A DNA stretch of 64,000 bases from Bradyrhizobium sp. AZCC 2176 (GCF_036924645.1 NZ_JAZHRX010000001.1:6475501-6539500), one strand, 5' to 3'. Positions 17,963-27,797 are shown, counted from the stretch's first letter. Notes: generated by a model not told the origin, from the letters alone. Made by a program: numbers and translations.

Positions 17963-18937
17963 TCAGGCGGCGGAGGAGTTCCGCCGCCCGTTCAGTATCT
18001 GGTCGGCCTCGGTGACGATCCTGTCAACGATTTCGGCCGCCGGCGGGATATCATGGACCAGCCCGACGGCTTCGCCCGCGATGACGGCGGCGATATCGAA
18101 ATTGCCCGCGGCCTTCGCCGCCGCGTATTCGGCCGCGACCGCCTGGACGTTTTGCATGAGTTCGACCTCGCGCCCCATCCAGCGCCGCGCATGATCGTTG
18201 ATCAGGCAGCGGCCGGTAAACGGTGCCGGCCAGACATTATTGCGCGAGAGATCGAAGATGATGCCGCGCACGCTGTTGCCGCTCGACGCCGCGCAAATGT
18301 GCCGTTTCGCTTCCTCCGCGCCGTCGCACTCCTGGCTGGCATAAAAACGCGTGCCGAGCAGCACGCCGGACGCGCCCAGCATCATCATCGCGGCAAGCCC
18401 GCGGCCATCGCCGATGCCGCCGGCGGCCGCCACCGGCACCCGGCCGGCCGCGAGGTCGACGATCGCCGGCACGATGTCGATGGTGGTACGCGACGCGCCG
18501 TGGCCGCCGGCCTCCGTTCCCTGCGCGATCAGAATGTCGGCGCCCGCCTCCAGCGCCTGCCGCGCCATCGCCTCGTCCTGCACCTGGCAGATCAGAAGCG
18601 CGCCCGACGATTTGATGCGCGGTGCAAACGGTTTTGGATCGCCGAATGAAAGCATGATCGCGCGCGGACCGGCTTCAAGCGCGATGTCCAGCAGCGCCGG
18701 CTGCTTCGCAAGGCTCCAGGTGATGAAGCCGATGCCGAAGGGATCGGAGATATCGGCAAGCTTGGCTGTCTCCTGCTCCAGCCACGCCTTGTTACCGTAG
18801 CCGCCGCCAAGAATTCCGAAGCCACCGGCGGCGCTGACGGCCTTGGTGAGACGGGCGCCCGCGATGACGTCCATCGGCGCCGACAGGATCGGATGCCGGA
18901 TGCCTAAACGAGCAGTCAACGGTGTCGATATCGGCAT
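17963..18937 (-). CDS. NAD(P)H-dependent flavin oxidoreductase / nitronate monooxygenase family, copy 2
   Basis: This 324-residue FMN TIM-barrel protein starts at ATG 18937 behind GGGAAGAG. It shows HPILSAPMDVIAGARL, the AGGH-type motif ILIAQGTEAGGHGASR, and VPVAAAGGIGDGRGLAAMMMLGASG. It differs considerably from copy 1, so they are paralogues rather than a recent duplication. It is the promoter-proximal gene of the pair and diverges from the LysR regulator across a 7-bp perfect inverted repeat, so it is the likely regulatory target. Confidence 0.88.
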   Translation of the reverse strand: MPISTPLTARLGIRHPILSAPMDVIAGARLTKAVSAAGGFGILGGGYGNKAWLEQETAKLADISDPFGIGFITWSLAKQPALLDIALEAGPRAIMLSFGDPKPFAPRIKSSGALLICQVQDEAMARQALEAGADILIAQGTEAGGHGASRTTIDIVPAIVDLAAGRVPVAAAGGIGDGRGLAAMMMLGASGVLLGTRFYASQECDGAEEAKRHICAASSGNSVRGIIFDLSRNNVWPAPFTGRCLINDHARRWMGREVELMQNVQAVAAEYAAAKAAGNFDIAAVIAGEAVGLVHDIPPAAEIVDRIVTEADQILNGRRNSSAA

Positions 18938-18982
18938 GTCTCTTCCCTGAAGTCTGGACACCCAGATTAGGCCGAACTATCA

Positions 18983-19007
18983 TTCTCTAAAAATGAATAC
19001 TAGAGAA
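18983..19007. promoter_or_regulatory. LysR-type operator candidate
   Basis: A perfect inverted repeat, TTCTCTA-N11-TAGAGAA, lies in the intergenic gap between the divergent flavoprotein gene and the lysR-type gene. Interrupted dyads with an 11-base spacer around T-N11-A are the usual recognition box of LysR-type regulators. Confidence 0.65.
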
Positions 19008-19041
19008 CTCAGGCATCTCTAAAATGGAACGGGACGGACCC

Positions 19042-19923
19042 ATGGAGTTGAGCGATCTCCTGACCTTTTCGACGGTTGCACGGTTGGGCGGCATCACCCG
19101 CGCCGCCGACGAGCTCAACACCGTGCAGTCCAACGTCACGCAACGGGTGAAGGCGCTGGAAGCCGAGATCGGCACCGCGCTGTTCGAGCGGCACAGCCGC
19201 GGCATGACGCTGACCGGCGCCGGCCGCCGGTTGCTGCCCTACGCGCAGCGGATGGCCGCGCTGTCCCGCGAGGCGCTCCTGGCCGCGCGCGATGACGGCG
19301 AGCCGAAAGGACCGCTCGCGATCGGATCGATGGAGACGACGGCGGCCGTCCGCCTGCCGTCCCTGCTCGCCGAATTCCATCGCCGCTTCCCGGCGGTGCG
19401 GCTGAGCTTACGCACGTCGACGACGGCGGAGCTGGTGGCCGGCGTGCTCAACGGTACGTTCGACGGCGCATTCGTCGCAGGCCCGATCGAGCATGCCGAA
19501 CTCGAAGCGACGGTCGCGTTCCGCGAAGAACTGGTACTGGTGGCGGCGCGGCGCTGGCAGACCCTCGCCGCTTTGCGCGCAGGCACGCCGGAATCTGGGC
19601 CGACCGCGCTGGTGTTCCGCACCGGCTGCACCTACCGCCAGCGGCTCGAGCAGATTTTTTCGGAATTCGGCTGGCCGTCTTCCGCGCGGTTCGAGCTCGG
19701 CACGCTCGACGGCATGATCGGCTGCGTTGCCGCCGACATGGGCGTAACGTTATTGCCGCGCGCCGTGGTCGGGCGGAACGACAGCGTCAGCATTCACACG
19801 CTGAACCCGGTGCAGTCCAAGGTCGAGACGCTTTTCATCGCCCGCCGCAGCGCGCATCAATACAGCGCGTTGCAGGGCTTTGTTTCCTGCCTGAACGGCA
19901 ATGGCGAGGTTATCGCCGCCTGA
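19042..19923 (+). CDS. LysR-family transcriptional regulator
   Basis: The product (293 residues from ATG 19042) has the N-terminal winged helix-turn-helix of LysR proteins: LSDLLTFSTVARLGGITRAADEL then NVTQRVKALEAEIGTALFERHSRGMTLTGAGRRLL. A periplasmic-binding-protein-like effector domain follows (residues 90-290). ATG at 19024 is in frame and would add six residues, but MELSDLL is the normal family start. It diverges from the two flavin oxidoreductase genes and probably controls them and itself through the dyad at 18983-19007. The effector is unknown. Confidence 0.93.
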   Translation: MELSDLLTFSTVARLGGITRAADELNTVQSNVTQRVKALEAEIGTALFERHSRGMTLTGAGRRLLPYAQRMAALSREALLAARDDGEPKGPLAIGSMETTAAVRLPSLLAEFHRRFPAVRLSLRTSTTAELVAGVLNGTFDGAFVAGPIEHAELEATVAFREELVLVAARRWQTLAALRAGTPESGPTALVFRTGCTYRQRLEQIFSEFGWPSSARFELGTLDGMIGCVAADMGVTLLPRAVVGRNDSVSIHTLNPVQSKVETLFIARRSAHQYSALQGFVSCLNGNGEVIAA

Positions 19924-20042
19924 CATACCAGCGCCGCACCGCAGGGCTGGCCAAGGACGAGGCCAACTAGCGTGGCGTTCTCGCATGGACGCCACGCCAT
20001 GATCGGCTTTGCGCGCATGACGCACCGGTGTTATGCGGGGTC

Positions 20043-20525
20043 ATGCCCGCCCCCATCCTTCCCCTGATCGACGCCGTCACGCACTGGCCCGAGCGCGGCG
20101 CCCTGATCGGGCTCGACCTCGGCACCAAGACCATCGGGGTCGCCGTCTCCGATCCCGACCGCCGGCTGGCAACCGGCGTCGAGACGATCCAGCGCAAGGC
20201 CTTCAAGGCCGACGCGGCGAGGCTGTTGGCGATATCGGGCGAGCGCAACGCGGTCGGCTTCGTGCTTGGGCTACCCATCAACATGGACGGCAGCGAGGGT
20301 CCGCGCGCGCAATCGACTCGCGCCTTTGCTCGCAATTTTTCCAACCTCACCGGCCTCGCCATCGCGCTGTGGGACGAGCGGCTGTCGACGGCTGCCGTCG
20401 AGCGCGAGCTGATCGGCATGGACGTTTCCCGGGCCCGCCGCGCCGAGGTGATCGACGAGCATGCCGCGATCTTCATCCTGCAGGGCGCGCTCGACCGGCT
20501 GACGAAGCTGCGCAGGGACGCGTAA
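20043..20525 (+). CDS. ruvX: Putative pre-16S rRNA nuclease / Holliday junction resolvase YqgF
   Basis: YqgF (RuvX) is an RNase H-fold nuclease implicated in 5' end processing of pre-16S rRNA. The 160-residue protein carries GLDLGTKTIGVAVSDPD (catalytic Asp near residue 23), the LGLPINMDGSEGPRA loop, WDERLSTAAVE and IDEHAAIFILQ, all signature motifs. The start ATG 20043 gives MPAPILPLIDAV; a longer frame to 20028 is unneeded. It is followed after three bases by a transporter gene. Confidence 0.95.
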   Translation: MPAPILPLIDAVTHWPERGALIGLDLGTKTIGVAVSDPDRRLATGVETIQRKAFKADAARLLAISGERNAVGFVLGLPINMDGSEGPRAQSTRAFARNFSNLTGLAIALWDERLSTAAVERELIGMDVSRARRAEVIDEHAAIFILQGALDRLTKLRRDA

Positions 20526-20528
20526 GCG

Positions 20529-21458
20529 ATGGCGGTGGTCATTGCGGCGCTGCTGCCGGTGTTTTTGCTGATCGTGCTCGGCTTCATCCTGAAGCGGACG
20601 CTGATACAGCCCGAGACGCAGTGGCATGGGCTGGAACGACTGACTTACTATGTGCTGTTTCCGCTCCTGCTGATCCAGACGCTGGTGAAGGCCGATCTCA
20701 CCAGAGTGCCGGTGGCCGGCGTCGGCGGCGCGCTGATGCTGTCGGCGCTCGCGATGTCGCTGCTGTGTCTTGCGCTGCGTCCCCTGCTCGCCCGCGCCGC
20801 GATCGATGGTCCCGCCTTTACCTCGATCCTCCAGGGCGCGACGCGCTGGCAGACTTATGTGGCGCTCGCCGTCTCCGGCAGTCTGTTCGGTGACCTCGGG
20901 CTGGCGCTGGCGTCGGTCGCGATGGTCGCCATCATCCCGCTGGTCAACGTACTCAGTGTCTCGGTGCTAGCCCATTACGCCTCGCCGGCAAAGCGTTCGG
21001 CCGGTTCAATTGTCGTGACGGTGGTGCGCAATCCACTAATCTGGGCCTGCGCGGTCGGGCTGGCGCTCAACGTCACGCACATTCCACTGCCCAAACTCTG
21101 GCACGAGGTGGCGGATGCGCTCGGCCGCTCTTCGCTCGCCATTGGCCTCTTGGTGACCGGCGCCGGCCTGCATCTCGAAGGCCTGTTCAGGCCGAGCCTC
21201 GCCGCCGGCGTCGCGGTGTTCCTCAAGCTGGTGCTGATGCCGGTGATCGCGGTCGCGTTGGGGTTAAGATTTGGACTTGCCGATTCCAACCTCGCCGTCG
21301 TGACCGTCTGTTCGGCGGTGCCCGCGGCGTCAAGCGCCTATGTGCTGGCGCGGCAAATGGGCGGCGACGCGTCGCTATTGGCGCAGATCATCACACCGCA
21401 GACCATTCTGGCGGCGCTGACGATGCCGGTCGCGATCGCGCTGGCCGCCATGTGCTAG
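20529..21458 (+). CDS. AEC-family transporter (auxin efflux carrier-like)
   Basis: This 309-residue integral membrane protein has about ten hydrophobic segments arranged as two five-helix halves. It begins MAVVIAALLPVFLLIVLGFIL, typical of AEC/malonate-type permeases. The C-terminal half has the AVPAASSAYVLARQMGGD segment that is conserved in the family. It probably exports or imports small carboxylates; the substrate is not predictable. It follows ruvX by three bases. Its TAG stop is within the palindrome CTAG that is also the stop of the opposing CPBP gene. Confidence 0.88.
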   Translation: MAVVIAALLPVFLLIVLGFILKRTLIQPETQWHGLERLTYYVLFPLLLIQTLVKADLTRVPVAGVGGALMLSALAMSLLCLALRPLLARAAIDGPAFTSILQGATRWQTYVALAVSGSLFGDLGLALASVAMVAIIPLVNVLSVSVLAHYASPAKRSAGSIVVTVVRNPLIWACAVGLALNVTHIPLPKLWHEVADALGRSSLAIGLLVTGAGLHLEGLFRPSLAAGVAVFLKLVLMPVIAVALGLRFGLADSNLAVVTVCSAVPAASSAYVLARQMGGDASLLAQIITPQTILAALTMPVAIALAAMC

Positions 21459-22237
21459 CTGGTGCCGGCCAGCCAGAACGTCTGAATCGTCGCGGCCAGA
21501 TTGTTGATGCCGTGCAGGACGATCGTCAGCCAGGTCGAGTTGGTGCGATAACGCAGATATCCCAGCAGCACGCCGATCGAAAACACCTCGCCGAAAAAGA
21601 ACCAGTCATACTGCAGATGCAGCGAAGTCCAGGCCAGCGACGACAGAAAGATGGCGCCGGCGACGCCAAGCCGTGATTCCGACCAGCCGCGGTAGAGAAA
21701 CCCGCGCGCGAATATCTCTTCCCACATCGGCGCGGCGACAGTGAACGCGATCACCAGAAGCCACAGCGCGCCGTCGGCCTGGGCGGATTTCAACACGTCG
21801 CCCATGAAGCCCGGCGTCACCTCGCGCCCGAGCGCCCGCGACAGCAGATCCCACCCGCCGACGAGGATCGCCAGCGCCGCAACGCCGATGAAGAAATTGC
21901 GCCATGAGGTCCAGCGCAGCGCCAGATAGTCGATAAAAGATATGCGCGTCGGACGGATCGCGATCCATGTCGCCAGCAGCACGGCGGGCAATCCGAGGAT
22001 GACCGAGAGCGAGACGGTCAGACCGCCGCCGACGACGCGGATCGCTTGGGCGACGTCGAACGATCCGCCCTGCCGCAGCACAAAGTAGGCGATGACCGCG
22101 ACCTGGCCGAGGAACATCGCCGCAAAGATGAACAGGCCCCATAGCACTGTGCCCCAGAATTTCCAGGCGCGCGGCGGCCGCGGATCGGGGATCCCCGGCG
22201 GAACTGCCACCGGAACTGCGGGAGTAAGGGAATCCAT
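21455..22237 (-). CDS. CPBP-family intramembrane metalloprotease
   Basis: This 260-residue membrane protein has about eight hydrophobic segments and the Abi/CPBP (PF02517) motifs: the EEIFARGFLYR motif (Glu-Glu...Arg) near residue 170, and a second histidine-containing helix with TSLHLQYDW. A further LTIVLHGINN helix closes the site. Relatives are prenyl-protease-like (Rce1) enzymes or bacteriocin self-immunity proteins. ATG at 22237 is chosen; the open frame extends to 22279 without need. It lies 28 bases downstream of the AidB-like gene. Confidence 0.87.
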   Translation of the reverse strand: MDSLTPAVPVAVPPGIPDPRPPRAWKFWGTVLWGLFIFAAMFLGQVAVIAYFVLRQGGSFDVAQAIRVVGGGLTVSLSVILGLPAVLLATWIAIRPTRISFIDYLALRWTSWRNFFIGVAALAILVGGWDLLSRALGREVTPGFMGDVLKSAQADGALWLLVIAFTVAAPMWEEIFARGFLYRGWSESRLGVAGAIFLSSLAWTSLHLQYDWFFFGEVFSIGVLLGYLRYRTNSTWLTIVLHGINNLAATIQTFWLAGTS

Positions 22238-22265
22238 CAGACGGCTTTCGTTAGCGAGGTCGTAT

Positions 22266-23909
22266 TCAAGGCAGCGCACGCCCCAGCAGGCCGCTTACGT
22301 CGTCATGGGCCAGATCGACTGCGCCGTACATGGCGGCGTGATTTCCGGCAAGGCGCGTGGCCGCGAACAACTGCGCATGCTGCGGCGATACGGCATTGAG
22401 CGCGGCAGCCGCCGCCAGCAGCGCCAGCCTTTCGACCGCCAGCCGCGCCACACGCTCGCTGTCCGGCCGGCGGAACGCCTTGCCGATGAAGGTGATGACT
22501 TCACCCGCGCCGGGCAATCCGAGCGTCTCGCCGGTCAGTTCATGCACGATGCTGGACGCCACTTCCGGCTCGCGCGACAGCGCGCGGAGCACGTCGAGGC
22601 ACATCACATTGCCGGAGCCTTCCCAGATCGCATTGACCGGCGATTCCCGGTAATGCCGCGCCAGAATGCCCTCCTCGACGTAGCCGTTGCCGCCTAGACA
22701 CTCCATCGCCTCATAGAGAAAGCCTGGCGCGCTCTTGCACACCCAGTATTTGATGGCGGGCGTCAGCAGCCGCATGTAGGCGGCTTCCTTGGCGTCGACA
22801 GGCGCGCGGTCGAACGACCGGCACAGCCGCATCACCAGCGCGACGGTAGCCTCGACATGCAGCGCCATGTCGGACAGCACCGCCTGCATCAGCGGCTGGT
22901 CGGCGAGATGCTTTTGGAACACACTGCGATGCCGCGCATGATGCAGCGCATGCGCAAGGCCTGATCGCATCAGGCCGGCGGAAGCAATCACGCAATCCTG
23001 CCGCGTCAACTGCACCATCTGGATGATGGTGCGGATGCCCTTGCCCTCGGCGCCGACGCGCTCGGCATAGGCGCCGTGAAACTCGACTTCCGACGAGGCA
23101 TTGGAGCGGTTGCCGAGCTTGTCCTTCAGCCGCTGGAACCGGATCGCGTTGACCGAGCCGTCAGGCGCAAAGCGCGGCATCAAGAAGCAGCTCAGTCCCT
23201 CTTCGGCCTGCGCCAGCACCAGAAAAGCGTCGCACATCGGCGCCGACATGAACCATTTGTGCCCGGTGATACGGAAGGCGTCCCCATCACGCTCCGCCCG
23301 CGTCATGTTGGAGCGCACGTCGGTGCCACCCTGCTTCTCGGTCATGCCCATGCCGAGCGTCATGCCGCGCTTGGTCCACCATGGCGCAAACGCCGGATCG
23401 TAGGACCGCGTGCCGAGCACCGGCATCACCTTGGCCAGCAGATCGGGCTGCTCCGCCAGTGCGGCGACAGAGGCCCGCGTCATGGTGATCGGGCAGAGAT
23501 GCCCGGTCTCGACCTGCGAGGCCATATAGAACTTTGCGGCGCGTATTACCTCCGACGCCCCACCGGCGGGCTTGCCGTCGGCAGTCCAGGTCGAATTATG
23601 CACGCCGGCATGCGCGCTGTGCGCCATCAATTCGTGATAGGCGGGGTGAAATTCGACCTCGTCGCGGCGGTTGCCTCTGGAATCGAAGCTGCGCAGCTTT
23701 GGCGTGTTCTCATTAGCGACGCGGCCGCGTTCCGCCATCGCCGCCGAGCCCCAATGCTTGCCGAACTCCGACAACTCGCTCTCAGCCGAAGCGCCGCCAT
23801 TGGCGGCGACCGCCTCGACCAACGGCCGGTCGACCGCATAGAGATCGACATCCCCAAACGGCGGCGACTGATTGAAGACCTCGTGGGTCGAGAATGTTGC
23901 CTGGCTCAT
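22266..23909 (-). CDS. Acyl-CoA dehydrogenase family protein, AidB-like
   Basis: This 547-residue flavoprotein resembles AidB, an alkylation-response protein with acyl-CoA dehydrogenase fold. Features are the N-terminal extension typical of AidB (TFSTHEVFNQSPPFGDVDLY), the GMTEKQGGTDVRSN flavin-binding motif around residue 195, and the C-terminal YVEEGILARHYRESPVNAIWEGSGNVMCLDVLRAL helix. The MTEKQGG motif separates this group from catabolic acyl-CoA dehydrogenases. Protection from alkylating agents is known for E. coli AidB and is inferred here. It has no alkylation-repair neighbours. Confidence 0.88.
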   Translation of the reverse strand: MSQATFSTHEVFNQSPPFGDVDLYAVDRPLVEAVAANGGASAESELSEFGKHWGSAAMAERGRVANENTPKLRSFDSRGNRRDEVEFHPAYHELMAHSAHAGVHNSTWTADGKPAGGASEVIRAAKFYMASQVETGHLCPITMTRASVAALAEQPDLLAKVMPVLGTRSYDPAFAPWWTKRGMTLGMGMTEKQGGTDVRSNMTRAERDGDAFRITGHKWFMSAPMCDAFLVLAQAEEGLSCFLMPRFAPDGSVNAIRFQRLKDKLGNRSNASSEVEFHGAYAERVGAEGKGIRTIIQMVQLTRQDCVIASAGLMRSGLAHALHHARHRSVFQKHLADQPLMQAVLSDMALHVEATVALVMRLCRSFDRAPVDAKEAAYMRLLTPAIKYWVCKSAPGFLYEAMECLGGNGYVEEGILARHYRESPVNAIWEGSGNVMCLDVLRALSREPEVASSIVHELTGETLGLPGAGEVITFIGKAFRRPDSERVARLAVERLALLAAAAALNAVSPQHAQLFAATRLAGNHAAMYGAVDLAHDDVSGLLGRALP

Positions 23910-23930
23910 GGCTGGTCCTGGAACCGTGAA

Positions 23931-24782
23931 TTACTTCCGGGGCGTGATAGGGAAATCATAGGCCTGCCCGCTCGCTGCCGGCAGCGAAAAGTGCCACCAC
24001 TCTTTCGAATAGTTTACAAATCCTCGCCGCGCCATCACCAGAACCAGCTTCTCGCGCCAGCGGCGCTGGCCCGCGGTAATGGATTTCGCCGCCGTGTGCG
24101 ACTTGACGTCGGAACAATCATAGCCGGTGCCCATGTCGACGCTTCCGTCCGGCACGCGAAGGTTCACATTGGCGGTGCAGTCGCCATAGTCCTTGGTGGA
24201 ATCGAACACGGCCGAATTGTCGGCTTTCAGATCAACCAAGGTGAGGTCGAGCGCGGCGCCGGTGGAATGGCCCGAATGGGTGGCGATATAGCCGAGCCGA
24301 AACAGGTCGGCCTTGCTGAACGCCGGATTGTAGCGCTTTCCGGCCACCGTCTCCTTGCCGTCGCGCGACCACGCCACCATGTTGGCAACCGCGCGCGTCG
24401 GCCGGTAGCAGTCGAACATCTTCAGCGACAGGTTCTGCAGCGCGAGTTCTCCCTGAATGCTCTTCAGCAGCGCGCCGACCTCGCGCTTCACCACGCATTC
24501 GGCAGCCTCATATCCCCTTAGCGGACGGCCGACGAAATTATTCGCACCGGCGTAGCGGATGTCCTGGATGATGGACGGATCGATATCGCGCAGATAGACG
24601 AAACCGGCCGGCAGCTTTTGGGCCTGTGCGGCGCCGCCTGCCAGGCAGCTCGCCGCGAATACAGCCGCGAGTGCCATCCGCCTTCCGGCGCCCCTGCCGG
24701 AGTTCGCCAATAGCCACAACGTGATCCGGGCGGATTGAACGAAATGTTGCGCGTTCTTCACGGCTTGATGCATCGCGCGCAC
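23931..24782 (-). CDS. D-alanyl-D-alanine dipeptidase, VanX-like (M15D)
   Basis: This zinc peptidase of family M15 cleaves D-Ala-D-Ala dipeptide. The mature domain begins near LPAGFVYLRDIDPSI. The metal-binding motif S-x-H-x-x-G-x-A-x-D is present as SGHSTGAALD, with the catalytic Glu and third ligand in KEWWHF. The conserved FDCYRPTRAV strand is also present. A hydrophobic segment with AQA cleavage site (LAAVFAASCLAGGAAQA) implies export. The start is uncertain: ATG 24677 gives a short signal peptide, while the open frame reaches 24782. Without van genes nearby it probably acts in periplasmic peptide recycling. Confidence 0.88.
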   Translation of the reverse strand: MRAMHQAVKNAQHFVQSARITLWLLANSGRGAGRRMALAAVFAASCLAGGAAQAQKLPAGFVYLRDIDPSIIQDIRYAGANNFVGRPLRGYEAAECVVKREVGALLKSIQGELALQNLSLKMFDCYRPTRAVANMVAWSRDGKETVAGKRYNPAFSKADLFRLGYIATHSGHSTGAALDLTLVDLKADNSAVFDSTKDYGDCTANVNLRVPDGSVDMGTGYDCSDVKSHTAAKSITAGQRRWREKLVLVMARRGFVNYSKEWWHFSLPAASGQAYDFPITPRK

Positions 24783-24910
24783 TCTAGCGGAAACTGCCGG
24801 CGGGGAACATCGGCCAGCGTTTACCCTGCCGCCGAAGCGCTAGTGGATAAGTCCGGACGCGGGATTTGAAGCTTGCCCTGCGTGGCATCTCTGCCTATAG
24901 CAAGGCTTTA

Positions 24911-25864
24911 ATGACCCCTGCATCGAAATCGACCTTCGTCCTCGGGCACCGGCATCTGCTGGGAATCGAGGGGCTTTCCGCTGCCGATATTTCCGGCCTG
25001 CTCGACCTTTCCGAGGAATATGTCGAGCTCAACCGCCAGGTGGACAAAAAGCGCACGTCTCTGCGCGGTCGCACCCAGGTGAACCTGTTTTTCGAGGCCT
25101 CGACCCGAACCCAATCCTCGTTCGAGCTGGCGGGCAAGCGCCTCGGCGCCGACGTCATGAACATGTCGGTGTCCTCGTCCTCGATCCGCAAGGGCGAGAC
25201 GCTGATGGATACCGCCGTGACGCTCAACGCCATGCACCCGGATATCCTGGTGGTGCGGCACCACGCCTCCGGCGCGGTGGAACTTTTGGCGCGCAAGGTT
25301 GATGGTTCCGTGATCAATGCCGGTGACGGCGCCCACGAGCATCCGACCCAGGCGCTGCTGGATGCGCTGACCATCCGCCGGAATAAAGGCCGGCTCGAAG
25401 GGCTCGTGATCGCGATCTGCGGCGACGTGATGCATTCCCGCGTGGCGCGCTCCAATATCCTCCTGCTCAACACCATGGGCGCCCGCGTCCGCGTCGTCGC
25501 GCCCTCCACGCTGCTGCCGCGCGGCATCGAGCGGATGGGCGTCGAAGTCGCGCGCGACATGCGCGAGGGCCTCAATGGCGCCGACATCGTGATGATGCTG
25601 CGGTTACAGCGCGAGCGCATGAACGGCTCGTTCGTGCCGTCGAGCCAGGAGTATTTCCATTATTTCGGTCTCGACCAGAAGAAGCTCGCTTACGCCAAAC
25701 CGGACGCGCTGGTGATGCATCCGGGGCCGATGAACAGAGGGGTCGAAATCGACTCGATCGTGGCGGACGGCGCGCAATCGCTGATCCGCGAACAGGTGGA
25801 AATGGGAGTGGCGGTGCGGATGGCGGTGCTCGAAGCGCTCGCCCGCAACCTGCCGAACGCGTGA
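24911..25864 (+). CDS. pyrB: Aspartate carbamoyltransferase catalytic subunit
   Basis: PyrB joins carbamoyl phosphate and aspartate in the second step of pyrimidine synthesis. The 317-residue protein starts at ATG 24911. It has the carbamoyl-phosphate motif STRT at residues 64-67, the HHASG loop, [14 protein letters not shown], and the aspartate-binding MLRLQRERM segment and [12 protein letters not shown]. It is followed after four bases by a dihydroorotase-like gene. In Pseudomonas such a pair forms a dodecameric complex without a PyrI regulatory subunit; the same arrangement is likely here. Confidence 0.97.
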   Translation: MTPASKSTFVLGHRHLLGIEGLSAADISGLLDLSEEYVELNRQVDKKRTSLRGRTQVNLFFEASTRTQSSFELAGKRLGADVMNMSVSSSSIRKGETLMDTAVTLNAMHPDILVVRHHASGAVELLARKVDGSVINAGDGAHEHPTQALLDALTIRRNKGRLEGLVIAICGDVMHSRVARSNILLLNTMGARVRVVAPSTLLPRGIERMGVEVARDMREGLNGADIVMMLRLQRERMNGSFVPSSQEYFHYFGLDQKKLAYAKPDALVMHPGPMNRGVEIDSIVADGAQSLIREQVEMGVAVRMAVLEALARNLPNA

Positions 25865-25868
25865 GACC

Positions 25869-27170
25869 ATGCTGACTGATCGACGCCCCATTCTGCTCGC
25901 CAATGCCCGCGTCGTCGATCCGTCCAGGGATTTCGACGGCCCCGGTGACGTCCTGATTGCCGACGGCACGATCCGCGACTCCAAGCGCGGCATCGGCGCC
26001 GCCGGCGTCCCCGAAGGCACCGACATCGTCAATTGCGCCGGCAAGATCGTCGCCCCCGGGCTGATCGACATGCGCGCCTTTGTCGGCGAGCCCGGCGCCA
26101 GCCACCGCGAGACGTTTGCCTCCGCCAGCCAGGCGGCTGCCGCAGGCGGCATCACCACCATCATCTGCCAGCCGGATACCTCGCCGGTCATCGACAATTC
26201 GGCGACGGTCGACTTCGTGCTGCGCCGTGCCCGCGACACCGCGATCGTCAATATCCACCCGATGGCCGCATTGACCAAGGGCCTGGGCGGCCTGGAGATG
26301 ACCGAGATCGGGCTATTGAAAGCCGCCGGCGCGGTGGCCTTCACCGATGGCGACAAGAGCGTGACCAATGCGCAGGTGATGCGCCGCGCGCTGACCTATG
26401 CCCGCGATTTCGACGCGCTGATCGTGCACCACACCGAGGACCCGGATCTGGTCGGCGAAGGCGTAATGAACGAGGGCGAGTTCGCCGCGCGGCTCGGCCT
26501 GGTCGGCATTCCCAACGCCGCCGAAGCGGTGATGCTGGAGCGCGACATGCGCCTCGTGGCGCTGACCGGCGGGCGCTATCACGCCGCCTCGCTGTCCTCG
26601 CTGGAGTCGCTGGAAATCCTCAAGCGCGCCCGCGATGCCGGCCTCGATGTCAGCGCCTCCGTGTCGATCAACCACGTCACCCTGAACGAAAACGATATCG
26701 GCCCCTACCGCACCTTCCTGAAGCTGTCGCCGCCGCTGCGCACCGAGGAGGACCGCCTCGCGCTGGTCGCAGCCGTCGCCTCCGGCCTGGTCGACATCGT
26801 GATGTCCGATCACAATCCGCAGGACGTCGAGGTCAAGCGGCTGCCGTTCGCTGAAGCGGCTGCCGGCGCGGTCGGGCTGCAGACCATGCTGCCGGCGGCG
26901 CTGCGGCTCGTTCATAATGGCGAGATGGACTTCAAGACGCTGATCCGGGCGATGTCGACCCGCCCGGCCGAACTGCTGGGCCTCCCCGGCGGCACGCTAC
27001 GGGCCGGTTCCCCAGCCGACGTGATCGTGATCGACCCCGATACGCCCTGGGTGCTCGATCCCGCCGACCTCAAATCGCAGTGCAAGAACACGCCGTTCGA
27101 TGAAGCCCGCTTCTCGGGACGCGTCGTGCGTACTATCGTGAGCGGGCGGACGGTCTATGAACATGTCTGA
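25869..27170 (+). CDS. Dihydroorotase-like protein, probably non-catalytic PyrC'
   Basis: This 433-residue amidohydrolase-fold protein is co-expressed with pyrB, only four bases downstream. In active type I dihydroorotases the first zinc site is DxHxHxRxPG. Here it reads [10 protein letters not shown], with Arg69 and Phe71 replacing the two histidines. Other motifs are partly kept (SDHNPQD, and NxHP around residue 130). This is the pattern of Pseudomonas PyrC', a structural subunit needed to assemble aspartate carbamoyltransferase. Loss of metal ligands is directly visible; the structural role is inferred. A true dihydroorotase should exist elsewhere in the genome. Confidence 0.88.
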   Translation: MLTDRRPILLANARVVDPSRDFDGPGDVLIADGTIRDSKRGIGAAGVPEGTDIVNCAGKIVAPGLIDMRAFVGEPGASHRETFASASQAAAAGGITTIICQPDTSPVIDNSATVDFVLRRARDTAIVNIHPMAALTKGLGGLEMTEIGLLKAAGAVAFTDGDKSVTNAQVMRRALTYARDFDALIVHHTEDPDLVGEGVMNEGEFAARLGLVGIPNAAEAVMLERDMRLVALTGGRYHAASLSSLESLEILKRARDAGLDVSASVSINHVTLNENDIGPYRTFLKLSPPLRTEEDRLALVAAVASGLVDIVMSDHNPQDVEVKRLPFAEAAAGAVGLQTMLPAALRLVHNGEMDFKTLIRAMSTRPAELLGLPGGTLRAGSPADVIVIDPDTPWVLDPADLKSQCKNTPFDEARFSGRVVRTIVSGRTVYEHV

Positions 27171-27205
27171 TTCGTCCGGAACGGGCCGCGGTGGGAGCTG
27201 CCGCA

Positions 27206-27796
27206 ATGTCTGACGCATTCCTCGTCGTCGCCTTGCTGATCGGCTATCTGCTCGGCTCGATCCCGTTTGGCCTGGTATTGACCAAACTGGCCGGCACGCA
27301 GGATCTGCGCTCGATCGGCTCCGGCAATATCGGCGCGACCAACGTGCTGCGCACCGGCCGCAAGGGCCTCGCCGCGGCGACGCTAATCGGCGACGCACTC
27401 AAGGGCACGGTCGCCGTCATCATCGCGGGCTATTACGGCGGCGCCAATGCGGCGATGCTGGCGGCGCTCGGCGCCTTCCTCGGCCACCTCTTCCCGATCT
27501 GGCTGAAATTCCAGGGCGGCAAGGGCGTGGCAACCTATATCGGTGTGCTGATCGGCCTGTTCTGGCCGGCGGCCGTGATGTTCTGCCTGATCTGGTTAGC
27601 TACCGCCCTCACCACGCGCTATTCGTCGCTGTCGGCGCTGGTTGCCGCGTTTGTCACCCCGCTGTTCCTGTGGTGGTTCGGCCACCCCGCACTGGCGTCG
27701 CTATTCGTGGTGCTGACGCTGCTGTTGTTCTGGAAGCACGGCGAAAACATCAAGCGCTTGCAGGCGGGGACTGAGGGGCGGATCGGGGCGAGGTAG
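27206..27796 (+). CDS. plsY: Glycerol-3-phosphate acyltransferase PlsY
   Basis: PlsY transfers the acyl group from acyl-phosphate to glycerol-3-phosphate, the first step of phospholipid synthesis. The 196-residue membrane protein has all three family motifs: [13 protein letters not shown] (motif 1 with Ser and glycines), [15 protein letters not shown], and [18 protein letters not shown]. About six hydrophobic segments are present. ATG 27206 follows GGGAG; the open frame extends slightly upstream. It lies 35 bases after the dihydroorotase-like gene, so it may share the pyrB transcript. Confidence 0.96.
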   Translation: MSDAFLVVALLIGYLLGSIPFGLVLTKLAGTQDLRSIGSGNIGATNVLRTGRKGLAAATLIGDALKGTVAVIIAGYYGGANAAMLAALGAFLGHLFPIWLKFQGGKGVATYIGVLIGLFWPAAVMFCLIWLATALTTRYSSLSALVAAFVTPLFLWWFGHPALASLFVVLTLLLFWKHGENIKRLQAGTEGRIGAR

Positions 27797-27797
27797 C

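Noticed and set aside
23076..24521. 481-residue plus frame across the AidB-like and VanX-like genes
   Set aside because: It spans two genes on the opposite strand and lacks similarity to any family.
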